Shown: piece after piece, positions 50,245-62,801 of the stretch
Layout: each line of letters starts with the position of its first letter
How positions within the stretch are numbered: the first letter of the stretch is position 1
Source of the DNA: Lucifuga dentata
Taxonomy: Eukaryota; Chordata; Actinopteri; Ophidiiformes; Bythitidae
DNA length: 64,000 nt
NCBI GenBank assembly: GCA_014773175.1
Contig: VXCM01000296.1
Span: forward strand, 62,001-126,000
Reading direction: 5' to 3'
The notes under the pieces: generated by a model
Seen by the model: the letters and a program-made list of their open reading frames with translations, nothing else
Told to the model about the DNA's origin: nothing
Database searches by the model: none
Position numbers and translations under genes: made by a program

Positions 50245-52915
50245 CTGTCACGGCAGGACCTGGCATTTAATGATCCTCTGATGGAGCAACGTCACATTTA
50301 TCACTCGTCGGCAGAAGTGATGGAGCGGAATCTGAGAGACGAGTGCAGGCCAACGTGAAACACAAACAATAAGGGAGGAAGACGAGCTCAAGTGTGAGTG
50401 ACAGGGGTGTAATTCAGGATAAAGTAGCCAAAATGACCGCGCAGCCTCTGCAGGGACCCCAAACATGTCCAGGTTTCACCAGGACAGCCAGGCGTTACCT
50501 TTAGAAAGGAAAAAGTCAGAACTGAGCAGGATTCAAGAAAGTCTGAAGATGTTGTCGATTTTAGATGATTCAGTTTTATTGTTTTCTTATCCAAGGAGAA
50601 TCCTCTCTTCAACAACTCTTTCTAAGATAACTGGCATCGATTTGTCTCAAGGCTCCTGCAGACTCTACAATTATAAGCTGTTGCAGACAAAAGTTAACAA
50701 TCGTGATGAAATCTTTGGTTAACTCCTAAACTTGTGGTGCTAGATTTCAGTATGAGACATGTCCACCACCAGCCAAATTTAGCACTTGTGACCAAAAAAA
50801 AAACAAAAAAACCAAAAACTCAACAATAGAAAAAAATGACATGATAAGATGATTTTTAGACAACGATTTTTGGTGGAACGCTATAACACCATCAACACAT
50901 TTGAAATCAAATACACGGGAGTTCATAAAACACAGTGCCAGATTAACATTTGATAATTCAGGTTTCCTTTCCGATTTGACATGTTCATTTGGCTTTGACA
51001 TCAGATGAAACGGTATAAAACATGGCTCTTAAATATGAAGCAGCTCATTAACATGCCGATCTTTATTGCTTTTTACCTGAGACGCTAAGGATGAAATGCG
51101 TTCATATCTGCCTGCATGAGTTCTTATATTAAAAAGTCATGAGTGGTAAGCCTTTTGAGTGCTGGTCCTATTTTTTACTTTGAACTGTTGTAATGCGACC
51201 AGGCACCAGTTTCTCATTTTTACTTATTGGAGTTGTGCGGGCTCTTTTGCTTGATACCTTCGACGCACCTACAACAAAGTGTCAAAATGAATTAATGTTT
51301 TGTTTTATGAATGAGCTTCAATATGATGGCATTTAATTGGCACAGGAGCTGTGTAGTTAGCTAGATATTTTTTTTTTTTTAATTACCCCTGTAGAGTTTT
51401 GGCCTCAGCTTTGACATATCAAGACCAGGCATGAAAGCACAAACAGGTCAGGCCTCATTTAAGTGCTGCTGTGTTGGAGCAGAAAAATAGAGAAAATGAA
51501 TAGAAGCGGTGAGTATCTGTGTCTTTGTACATGAAGGCTGAGACAGCACACAGAGATTAATATCTACCTGAGACAAACTGATCTCTGCTTCCAAGACAGA
51601 GACGGTGGACCAATTTCCTCACCTGAAATAATCAAAATATTAGAAATGAAGTGATGTGACTACAAAAGCATCCCAAGCGAGGCTTTGCCTTAAGCAAATG
51701 GTCTGAACGATAGTGCTGTAAATGAAAATATCAGCTCTGAGGTCGACTAATTACGCTTTCCTCTGTGTGGCATATCGCTGTACAAAACCCAGCCTAACTA
51801 ATTCTGACCGAGAAAAAGAACAAGGGAAAAAAAAGGGGGGGGGAGGAGCACGAAGGACACTGAAAGAGATGTGTTAATTTACAAAAGGCTTGAGGAAGAG
51901 TTAATTAAGGCAGCTGCGGGAACGTAGAAAGTGCTGAGTCCTGGAGACACAAAATATTTATTCATCAGCCCATTAATGTTTAATTCCCTTTTTCCTATTT
52001 TTAAAATTGAGGGAGAGAAGAGATAAGAATCTTTGAACATTTGACCTTATATGTAAAAGTGGTAGGGTGACTCTTCAGTGCCTCAGGATTTGTCTTAATC
52101 ATTGAGAACAGGCAGAAAACACATTCACCTACATCGACTACAGGAAAAAAAAAATACCTGAATATATTCACTGCTGAACAGAAGCTTGCATATTATTCAA
52201 ATCATAACTCTGCAGCATTTGTTATGGCACTTCTTCAGAAATTCAAGCCTGCATGTGACAGCGTGTATTCAGCAGGTGACCTCTGTAAGGAGCACTGATA
52301 ATTGCTTGACACAGATGAACACACGAGAGAACACAGAGATTAAAGTCTCTCAACCTCGAGCAGCACTCCCATCCAAACGCTGCACTGAAAAGGGAGTTTA
52401 GTCAACAGGATTTTAGCCTTGGATATCAGCCACAGAGTTCCAAGATCAGAGGCAAAAATGGCGATCGGTCCCATGAGCGATGGCCGCTACCTGTGACCAG
52501 TTCAAAAACACGACGTAAGAGACGCCATGAAGGATGTCTTGAAGGCTAAATATGTAGAACTGCTGAGGTGTTGAAATCTTGTAGTGTGAAAAATGTGTTG
52601 TGACAGGCAACGCCAGCAATGACAGGCCACGATGAGACACAGAGGCGAGGCGAGGGAAGATGAGAAGAAGGAGCGCTAACACCTGCAACAAAACATCACA
52701 GACATGGCTCCATAATCCGGACCGGTTGAGGACTGTAAATCCTGACATGGAGAAAAGCACATGTTGTGATCAGCAATGAGAGCAATGACGAGCTAGAGCC
52801 AATAATGGCGCATAAATGGGGCGAGGGGAAAAAAGGGGGAGGAGTCGTGACACCTGTAAGAAAACACCAGCGAGCGTGACTCCATATTCTTTTCTTTTTT
52901 CTTCCTTGTTTTCTT
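50245..52915. other. Non-coding DNA of the gene desert
   Basis: No supported gene. Contains a poly-T run (51368-51380) and otherwise AT-rich unique sequence. Confidence 0.45.
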
Positions 52916-52916
52916 T

Positions 52917-53063
52917 CTATGGAAGAGGATTTGGACCACTTGAAAAAAAAAAAAAAAAAAAANAAAAAAAAAAAAAAAAAGACTTCTGAGATTAAAGTCA
53001 GAATTCTGACTTTAATCTCAGAAGTCTTCTTTTTTTCAAGGGCTGTAATCCTCTTCCATATCT
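52917..53063. mobile_element. Fold-back element with a perfect 46-base central palindrome
   Basis: Core 52981-53026 is a perfect palindrome centred on GAATTC (arms GACTTCTGAGATTAAAGTCA...). Outside it a poly-A (with N at 52963) faces a short T-run, and beyond that TGGAAGAGGATT...ACTTGAAAA faces TTTTCAAGGG...AATCCTCTTCCA. The whole 147 bases fold on themselves. Similar AGTCAGAATTCTGACT palindromes are common in fish genomes. The assembly is uncertain here. Confidence 0.7.
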
Positions 53064-56000
53064 TGCTGCAAATCACCACACAAACAAATTGCTAACTTCT
53101 TGAGGACTTCCATTTTTCAGAAGAAGGAAATCTTGTCTCACGCATGAACTTATGTCATTTTTTTTTTTTTTGCATATTTTTTTGTGCCTGGACATACAGT
53201 AGTTTTGAGACCAGATCAGACTTGACAAGACTCTTGCTTCTGAAAGACCTACAAGGACTTGAAGATACTCGATTACAAGTATTGTGAACGTCGCAGCAAT
53301 TTGACGACTTTGACTGTCATTTGCTGTTTACAGTGACCTAACAGCTGCTAAATATGTCATGTCATAATCACGTTACATTGTACTTAGCGTTCCTTCAGTG
53401 TCTGTGAGAGGAAGCGGTCATGTGCTTGATTTGTCTGCAGCCTAATTATATGGCAACAAACTAGTTGCCAATCATGAGAATGTATTGTCTGGCTTTATCT
53501 CAGGAACTCATCAAGTCAACCCAATTAAAAGCTGCAATGAGAAAGACATCGGCAGCGAGCGGGGCTCTCATTCAGTTAATTCATGATTGCCAATTAAAAT
53601 AGAATAGCGTGCAAAGTTGTAAAGCTGTCAGGAGGGCCAAGCTAAATTACCCTTTTCCACTTTGAATGATGGATGTGTTCATTGCTCTCCCTTATCTTAT
53701 TTATTCTCTGGGCAGAGGAGCGAACAAAAGCAGGAAGAGTTTAAAGAGTGTGTCTCTAACGAAGAAGGCTCCTCCTTTCAGGAAACCAAAATCTGCTCAT
53801 AATGGAGAATTGTTACGCTTTTCTGAGGAAATAATCTTAATTAAATCACATACAGATGGCCCGATTTCCCCTCACAACGGTCTATAAAAATAGGATTGAA
53901 AGACTGGAGATGACATTAGCTTGCATGTCAAGATTGATACTGATATTTATCCACATGTCATGCAGTTGATATTTATGAGGTAATATGAATCAATTTATGC
54001 TGAAGAAACATGATTCTGGAAGTCTGAGGATTCTCTGCTTGTGTGAATATTGTGCTTAAAATGTGTGCACATCAGTTGCAGTGAGGGTAACTTATCCTGG
54101 TCGTGTCTCTTGCACCATTAGCTACTGTTGCCACACTATTGATGGCCTAATTAAAATGTGTCAGGCTGAAACATGTCACATTTTTTAAAGGCTGAAATTG
54201 ATAGCTCACATTAATTTTCACTTTCTCAAAATGACCTTTAATTTCGCTCGCCAAACACAGGCCTTGTGTCTACAATGGCACGCCCGTCCATTCCTGGTGC
54301 TGAAACAATATGTCAGATCCCTTTAACAACAACGGCGTTGCTCTCATAAAATGAACCAGCGACTTCTCTGAGCCGAGCGACTCAAAGCCTGATTTAACTC
54401 TGTATCAGTTTTCAAAGAGAAAATTAATTAAATCCTGTCCAACATTTGTCTTTCTCTCTGGGTCCTTTAATAAAAATTCTACTTAAAGGAGGATACTGAT
54501 GATTTTGCATATTTAAGCCCAATAAATACGCAAGAATTAGCAATAAAAGTTACTCTAGTATCAAAAATAAAAGTTCTCATTGTAAAGAATGGTTTCTATT
54601 AGTGTTAAATTACTAAAATCTCCAATATCAGAGATGATGTTTTTCACTCAATAATGTGGAAAAACCTGGCTTCTTCAATTTTGGAGATATTTGGAAAGAA
54701 AAAAAAATAACATATGACAACTGCAGAAGAACCTTATATCTCTAATTCTGGTCTCTAATTTTTGGTCTGGAATGATGAAAAATCTTCATCTGAAGATGAA
54801 ATAAAATGTCTAAATGTGACGACATAAAGTCTTGTATCTCCAATTTTGAGGATTTTTATGCTTTCGGTTCAGTTAAAACAATATAAGAAGAAAAATAATT
54901 CCCCAATCTCTTTCCCTTCCTCAAATCTAGATAATGCCAAAATGAAATCTAGCCAAAACAAGGCTGAGATGTGAGGTTTGTACCTGACTAACAGCAGTTT
55001 CTATGAGCTTATCTCATGTAAAATAACATACTGCTGGCAAAAAAGTACAATATTTTTCTCTGAATGAATGGAAGTACTAAAAGTACAAGTATCTCCAATT
55101 TGTCCCCTCGTACAGCACTCGATACCCGTCCCCAAGTCCCTTCCTTCAGCAGTTTGCTCACTTAAGCGCTTTTCTGGGTAGTCCAGCTTTTATTTAATCC
55201 CCGTGAGGTTCTCCCTTTGTGAAAGCAAAACAAGCCGAGATCCAAAAGTGTCAGTGTTTCCTTCAAACAGCCCGAGAAAAAAGTGATGGTTTCCATTTGG
55301 GCCCCGGAAAGAGTTTGTACCCGTCCTCAGGAGACAAGCTCCACAGGTCAGGCTCTTTGCAACAGATTAAAAGAGAGTGTCACTAATGCCACCCACCCAG
55401 GGAATCAGTGGCATAGCATAGGAAATGAAAGCTGTGACGGACACGGACGACCACATCAGCTCCTGTCACCATGTGTCGACTCAGAGCGGTCTCTTCATCC
55501 TGGCAGCTGCCCAGACCTGAGGGAGGCCTGGCTGTCAGGCAGAGCCAGCACAGATCCAGCTCTCTCTCTCTCCTGCTCTGTGGAAACACCCAGGGGGCTT
55601 TTCTCAAAAAGGCTTACAGGGCTGTACACACTCAGACCCTCGCCATCAGCTCAATCAACTTCTGCCTCTCAGGACGGCGCTCTGCTGCACCGCGAGAAGA
55701 GAGAGAGGAGCGGTGAACACGGAGCGTGAACGAACTCTTGTTTCAAATGCGGATTGGTTCTCACATGAGAAATCAAACTGTTAAAGTTGGAAAAGGGGGA
55801 AAATAAGGGAAAGAAAGTGCTTTCTGATAAGTCAGACGAAAGCCTTTCTTGAGGTGCTGGTACCTGATAGATAAACTGAGTGGACAGACAGAACTGTTGC
55901 TTTATGCTGTGAGTTATGACATATTCATTATTCTGGGAAAAAATTGTGTCGGCCACATCGATAATCAGCAGAGCTCATTGTCGCTCGATCTTAATTTCAT

Positions 56001-59000
56001 ATGCTGATTGCAGCCATTTTTCAGACAACAGACTTAATTGTCATCTGTCATCCTCCTTCTTTTATTTGTTTCCTTTTCTCTTTGCACATGTGCCAAAATG
56101 CACAACCACACTTTATGGAATTGTGAACTCTTTGCACAGACTTTTACTTCAGTATAGTAGACGTGTTCTTTTGCACTATTCTCATATGCTCTCTCTCTAC
56201 GGAATCTTATATGGACAAATCTCATAGAATGGCAAATGTCATTCTTACATGACGACCAATCATGGTGGTTTGAATGTTTCCGAGGATGTAAAAGGTGTGA
56301 ATGTATTTTCATTGGACCCTAAAGGAAATACAGAATTTGCAAAGGACAGAGTCTACCTTTACTCCTGAAAGCAACAATAAGAAATGCCTTCATTATAACA
56401 AACTGAGGTATCCTGAAGTGGACGGCAAGTATTCATCCTTATTTTTCCACCCTGAGCACAATCTCCTTCTTGCACCATAATGTCTTTCATGCCTATTTCT
56501 TACATTGTGCCTTTTTAAAACAACGTATTACTTTATATTCACTTTCTCCTTTCAAGAAGTGCTTGTAGGGAAAGGATCGGTAATGTATTTCGTTCTGCTC
56601 GCCCTCCACCCACTGACTCAGCAAATGTTCTTGGCTCATGCAATCCCATTCACATAAAGGCAGAAAGAAAATTTAATGGATAGAACAGAAACTCCTGTAT
56701 TTAATGAGAAACATCTGAAAATATGCCTGGGAGAAAATAAGCAAACCACAGGAAGAAACCCTCTCAACTTTTCAGAATTGTCGGAGTTTTCTGGCATTCA
56801 TTACCCATGAATCCAGTCAACCGAGCTCACCTTTGCTTGTGTTTTCCTATATGACACTTATTGGTTGAATGAACCCATTAGATTATTACTGTTTACTTCC
56901 TTTTCTTGAAGTAGGCGACAGGACACACGAGGACCGGATTCAGCTCGACAGGACCACATTCCCTTTTCAGGATCGGGACATTTTTCTGATGCAAACGCCA
57001 CCTGTGCCGTTTGTCCTCACCTGTGTCTGACGAGGAGAATGAAAAAGGCGCTGCTTGTTTCCTTGTTTCATGGCGGGCCGGGAAACACAGTGGCATGTTG
57101 AAGCAAGCAGAATGGTGTGGGGGGGTGGGGGAGGAAAAAAAAAAGAGAGAGACGTGGAAAGTCGAGCAGTGATCAGATGAGGAGACGGGGGATAACAAGC
57201 TCTTTGCCAGCCAGGCAACCGTGAGCGTTATTTCTCTGCTGGAGTGAATGCAACAGGCCTGCGTTTTTCAGCCTGACTACTGGAGCATGTGAACACACAC
57301 ATCTCACCCCCTCCCCATGGGAGAGGAGACTGTCATGACAAAAGCCAATGCATTTGCCTCTTTTTCCTTGTACTGTCCCTTCCCGCCGCCTGTCTACGTC
57401 TCCGTCTCACTCCGCCGTCCTCGTTTCTGTCTTGTTTGTGTTCTCTCTTTCGCTGTTTCTTCCCATCTCACTGTGTGTAACGCAAGTTGACATTTTTTTT
57501 TCTGCCTTTAAAAAAAAAAATGGAAAGAAAATCATCTGGATGGTATGTCGTCAACGCCTGCTGTCAAAATATTGCAGCATTTGCCACCTGTCAGGCAAAT
57601 CCTAATTGATACCTGCCAAAAATAAATAAATGAAAATTAGTTCAGATGTAAATTGTTCTGCAGAGATCAAGAATCATTTCAGCGGGAAATGATTTACATT
57701 TCACTCCAGTGCAATTATCTGACAGACAGTTAGTGGTGTCTTTTGATGTTCAGATTTAGATTTTACATTGGACATGAGACAAGCTAATAAATTATGGCTG
57801 TTTTGGAGTAGAAATCTTGTATCTCCAAAATGTCAACTTTTGGCCAAAACAGCCTCCTTTCATCTTGATAAGAAATGGCTTTTAGACATGAAAGGATGCA
57901 TATTATACAGATTTCCAAGTTCTGATTTTCTTTAAGGGGGTGTACTTCTACTTGTAATTGAGTGTTTTTTGTTCATTGGACTTGAGTGTCTCTGTTGCTG
58001 TTGATCTTGATCCCATATTAAATAGACTGAATATCCGCCTTATAAATCCACAGAATTGGAGTTCCTGCTTTACAAACTGCAAAAAAGTTTTAACACCAGA
58101 TTTGCAGAGATATTTCTCTGCACTCCAACTTTCTGACTGTGCTGACAAAAACGATCTTTCCTGACAGCCTTACTGTATTTCCTTTTTGTACAGAATTTGT
58201 AACAGCAGATCCGAGCAGGAATTGAGGGAACATCCCAGGCTGCCATGGATCTCCCACTAAGTGACACGCAGACCACTGATGCTAGCAAGTCGACGTGTCA
58301 TTAGGATTCAGATCAGGATCCTGTCTGAGTCGACACAAACTGAGGTGAATGAACACGTCTGTGTGCAGAGAGACATCTCTTTTTGTCAGAACCTGCTGTG
58401 ACGAGTCTGGAAGGAAATTGCTGAGAATGACCTCTGTACTTGTCTGTTATCTTCACCTCTTCCCATTCTAACGTATTTACCTGGATTTCTGTCCTTTCAA
58501 GGGTTTTGTGTTCCACTTTCCCTGAGTAAGACAAATGAGAATCTCCTCGATGTGCGTTGCAGAAGTGAAACTGCTTGATGCTATATGAAACATGCCAAAG
58601 TTCATGATAAACTTTCAGTAGCATTGATTGTTCACACACACATGCAGAAGATTGTCCTTGAAGAATGACTGTCTCTGCAGTGCTGGCAGCAAGTGTCACC
58701 AGCCACCAAGTCATAATTTTGCTTGCGGGCAAAATTGCATCTGCAAGCATGACATTTTCAATGTACTGTACAGTATATTAATGAGGATTAAGACAATTTA
58801 TATATGGAAGATGCAACCGGAGTTGCTTCATGTTGCAGTATCCCCTAATGGGAAAACATGGGAAAAAATATCTACTAAGGTTGATAAAAACCTGTTATAG
58901 TAAATTATTCCAAGTCGAACCCTCTGGAAGACGAAGAAGTTCTAAGATGCAACTCAGCAAGATTGCCATTCCTCCTCCGTAATCTATTTAACCCTCAGGG

Positions 59001-60127
59001 GAACAGGAGAGGTATGGGCTAAATTAGTGTAATCTGAATGAGGGTTTCTTGAATATGGTGGTTTCAGCCAGTGAGGGATTGTATCCGCCTCCGGCTTCAG
59101 TGGCCTGACAGACAATGAGGATATGACCATCTGAATCGATACAGCCAATCCCCCATGATTAGGTCGTCCATTAGTTCACTTGATCTTTCGACCCTTTTAC
59201 ATTGCATCTGATGAAAATGTAATCGCTCAATACTTGCTGGATGATTAGTCTAAATCCCTGATCTTCAAACAGGAGGAGTAAGGCTGTTTCATTGCGGCAT
59301 ATGCAAATAACTTGGGTTTTTGTATTTTGGTCATGACGGTGGCGTCTGAGCTCAACGCCGCTGCCCTGTCCCATGATCATGAGGGCCCTCTGCTCCCTCT
59401 GATCGCCGGCTCTCTGCTGCCTGTGAACTCCATGAAATATGTCTACGGGAAACATTGCCTCTGATGTGTCTGAACTCAATAAATTAAAAGAATCAAAATT
59501 TAAAAACCTCAGAGGGTGTTTTAGCTTAAGTGTGAATGTCTCTGTACCATTATGGAGCAGAGATGGTGCAATTCAATTTGGTGACAAATCAAGATCACAC
59601 TATCAAGCTCAGGGGGATGAAAAAGGTCACCTGCTTTGAATCATTGCAGCGAGAAAATTGAAGGTGAAATTGTGAAGTAATTTAGTGAATTCTATTTTCA
59701 GAAACTAAATTAAAGCGTTAGTGTGACAACAATTTCATTTCAGCGTGAATGTTCCTCTGAGCTTCTTGTTTGCTGACTGAGTTTTTGTGCCATTGGTGTT
59801 TCATGTGATGTTCTGTGAAGGTTAAAGTACATATGACTATGAGCACAGCGACATGTTTCTTCACATGTCCATCAGGGGAATCGATACCTTGTTTAGGGCT
59901 GAAATTGGCCAGTCAGTGTTACAATCATCTGTTTCTAATGATGGCAAATGGCAGCTGCTGGAATAATAATGCCCACTTTCATTTAGCAGGTGGCAGACCG
60001 GTGAGGCATTTTCAGCAATTAACATTAGTGATTGCTTTATTCAGTACCTTGCTGTTGTAGCTGTCAGTCAATATTATTATGCAGGATACGATGTTATGGG
60101 CTGCAAAGCTAGGAAGAGCCAAAAACG
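53064..60127. other. Non-coding DNA of the gene desert, some possibly regulatory
   Basis: No supported exon. A module of the dispersed repeat family lies at 54482-54545 (TTAAAGGAGGATACTGATG, TTTTGCATATTTAAGCCC). The stretches 53440-53640 and 59030-59480 are complex and repeat-free and could be conserved regulatory DNA. CT-rich tracts occur at 55560-55575 and 57340-57480. Confidence 0.4.
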
Positions 60128-60350
60128 TGTTAAAGGACCTTGCTGGTGGTTTTGCATATTTGAGCCCAATACTACTCGCATATAAAATAACTACAGGTTA
60201 AAACGTATTTTAGCTTTCATGTTATTTGGCCAAATCCCTTAATGTTTCAAAATCAAATGTTCAGGTGATACACCCACCTTAAAATTCAATGTTCCGCCTT
60301 CTAACATACACACTATGAGTTGAACCAAACACAATCAAATTTCAAGTACT
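60128..60350 (+). repeat. Member of the dispersed repeat family, both modules present
   Basis: Module A (TTAAAGGACCTTGCTGGTGG then TTTGCATATTTGAGCCCAAT) at 60131-60170, module B (AAAATCAAATGTTCAGGTGA then CACCCACCTTAAAATT) at 60248-60292. The same modules occur at 28.97, 29.4, 29.56, 35.0, 36.9, 45.3 and 54.5 kb. Confidence 0.65.
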
Positions 60351-60651
60351 GTCTCTTTAAGGCTCCTTCCTGAAAAGCCAGCTCTGTTCTGATTGGGCTG
60401 TGTCAGGTCTCAGCTGGAAACATGGATGCTGACCAAAACACATGCAAACTAGCCTCCTACCACTTTCTGTGTCTAACCAGGTATGCAGGCGAGTCAATTC
60501 CAGATGTGTTACATGGTGATGTCAACAAGTTACAGAAGTAATGGACCAATCACAAACAAAGCTTTCAGGGCACTTCAGGACTTCTGGGTTTGTCTTACTG
60601 AATGCATTTCTATTTACAACTTTGATATTTTTCAACACATACTCCCTACTA

Positions 60652-60682
60652 TAAAAAAAAAAAAAANAAAAAAAAAAAAAAA
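60652..60682. repeat. Poly-A tract with an assembly N
   Basis: About 30 A bases around an N at 60667. Confidence 0.85.
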
Positions 60683-62440
60683 GCATAATACATTGCCTTT
60701 AATTCTTCATTTCCATTCTTAGGGATTTTTATGCTATTAAGTAATTTTCACCAAACAGATTTTTTTTTGGACTAAGTTGTTACTACAGTTTGTTTTTTTT
60801 TGTTTTTTTTACTAGATTTCAGAATATTTTGTTTGTTTTTTTGCAGTGTGACAAATAGAAAATACAGCATGAAAGTAAAACCTGATGTCAACATATTACA
60901 TTGTCCTTGAGGGTCATATTTCATTAATGCTTTGGTAGCCCTTCACTGTTTTTCTTGTTAGGCTGTGAACAAACATCAAGCCTGGTGTCACAGGGGAGCA
61001 GATAACTGTAGGCCAGGTGAGCGGAGGTCAGAGCATCCGTATGGGTGGGTGGGATAAGCGGGGTGGGGGGTTAGAGGAGACGTAATGGAGGCAGGGCGGT
61101 TAAATGCCGGGGCCGGCCATGGGATCCAGAGGGAGTGGGACGCGGGCCACATCACCCCGGGCATCTCCTGACCGCGCGTGATTGATGGAGGAAAGCTGAC
61201 GAGCCGAGCTCCCAATGTCACTCTCCAATTAAATAACTCTCACCACCGAACTGCATCCACCCCCTCTCGCGATAAACCTCCCTCTTCTCCTCCCTCTCAC
61301 CTCTCCCTCTCTCTATTAACACACACCCACTGTCCAGCTTTTCATGCTCTCCTTCACATTCCTTGGCATCATATCCCTCTAATTTCCCTCTTTTAACTCC
61401 TTTCCTGTAGCTGACTCTGACATCATTACTCTGTCTTTTCTCTCTGTGTCCCCTTTTTACTGCAGCTTCGTCTCACTTTCTCTGTCCTGTGCATTGTCCC
61501 ATGTCTCTAATTTCATCTTTTCTAACTGCTTTTCCAGGTATGACAGACAGAGGCTGCTCTTTCTTTTAGTTTGGGTCAGTGCTTCCTTCTCTGTATGACA
61601 GTCCAGAGATGACAAAAGAGCCTGACAATTTAATGTAGCCTGCCTCAAAATGCAAATAGCTTGGGGAAAAATACATAGAAGATAATCCATCGGTGGCTGT
61701 TTCCAGGATTTATAATCCTTGTGCTTAAAATGAAATTTAGCAAATGTTTCTTGAAATGAGGGGCACAACTTTGATTCATTTGGAAAAGGTTGACCATTTA
61801 TTTTCTGTCACTAACTGGTAAATTGGTGAATAATTGTTTGTTTTACAGAGGTCAGCCTCATGCTGCATTCATAGCCACCACAGTATTCCAGTTTGCAGCT
61901 AACTGGATGAAAAACAAATCTCGGAATCAGAACAGGAGACACATATTCATGTGCCACGCCACTAAAAATGAAAATTCCCCTCAAAAAGTCTAAATTATGC
62001 AGGGAAAAACATAAAATCAATGCAGGACGTCAAGATATTCCGTGGTTTCAACCCGTCACGTTCTGCTCAAATTTAATAATATTGTAGTGGTTTAACATTT
62101 AGAAAACAAAATTATTCAATCGATTCAACAGGCTAAGAAGCAAACCAAAAGTCCTCTTATTGTTAGAGACTGTCAAGAATTCTTGCACTGATTTTTTTTC
62201 TTGGCTTTCACCATCAACAAGGCAATCATCTGACAGTACACATGCCATCTGCTGCCAAAAAACTTGGCACGTTTGGGAATTTGCTTCTTCATCCCTCCTG
62301 CCGAGTGCTACATGTGTTTTTGGCTTCAGCCACGCCAAATTATTTTGGTCAAACTCTTCTGACAGGCTCCCTCCGCTCCAGTCTGTGAGGATCTTGGCTC
62401 AGATGGGAGCGTTTCTCCCTGTCGCCTGCGTGTCCCTGCC
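60683..62440. other. Non-coding DNA upstream of the right-edge gene
   Basis: 61010-61230 is GC-rich with several CpG; 61255-61470 is strongly CT-rich. No supported exon. Probably distal promoter sequence of the gene that starts near 62.45 kb. Confidence 0.4.
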
Positions 62441-62453
62441 GCCTATGTGGAGT

Positions 62454-62460
62454 ACATATA
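62454..62460 (+). promoter_or_regulatory. TATA-like box of the right-edge gene
   Basis: ACATATA about 340 bases before a consensus splice donor, at the left edge of a relatively CpG-rich region. Confidence 0.3.
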
Positions 62461-62484
62461 CCCAAAGCCTACAGCTGGGCTTTC

Positions 62485-62543
62485 CTGCACACTGGCAGCA
62501 CTGCGCAGAAGACGGAGGGAGAGAGACAGGGAGAGCGAGAAGG

Positions 62544-62599
<56 letters not shown>

Positions 62600-62801
62600 A
62601 GACTTGCTCTCGCTGCATCTCATCCAGGGAGCGAGCATTTACGCACGATCCAGCAGCCGATCTCCAACAACCCTGCCTCACCATCGGGACTAATTTCATC
62701 GCGAAAACTTTTAAACTCTCTGTTTCGAGAAAATCCTGATTGAAGAAAAGCTCAACTTTTACCATCTGACACCATCTGCAGGCGAAGTTCCCTCTTCTTT
62801 G
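62485..62801 (+). other. Putative non-coding first exon of an unidentified gene
   Basis: Ends at a consensus GTGAGT donor (62802). It includes a long GA repeat and then complex sequence rich in CpG compared with the desert to the left. No open frame reaching the donor looks like a known protein, so I read it as 5' UTR. The coding exons must lie beyond the window. The position of the start is a guess from the TATA-like box. Confidence 0.4.
62547..62597. repeat. (GA)n microsatellite in the putative 5' UTR
   Basis: About 25 uninterrupted GA units. It produces false open frames of alternating Arg/Glu or Ser/Leu. Confidence 0.95.

Noticed and set aside
55283..55729. 148-codon open frame in GC-richer sequence
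   Set aside because: No family likeness, no supporting splice sites, and overlapping frames on both strands are equally open.
62160..62743. Open frames with Arg-Glu repeats
   Set aside because: Translation of the GA microsatellite; the surrounding residues match no protein family.
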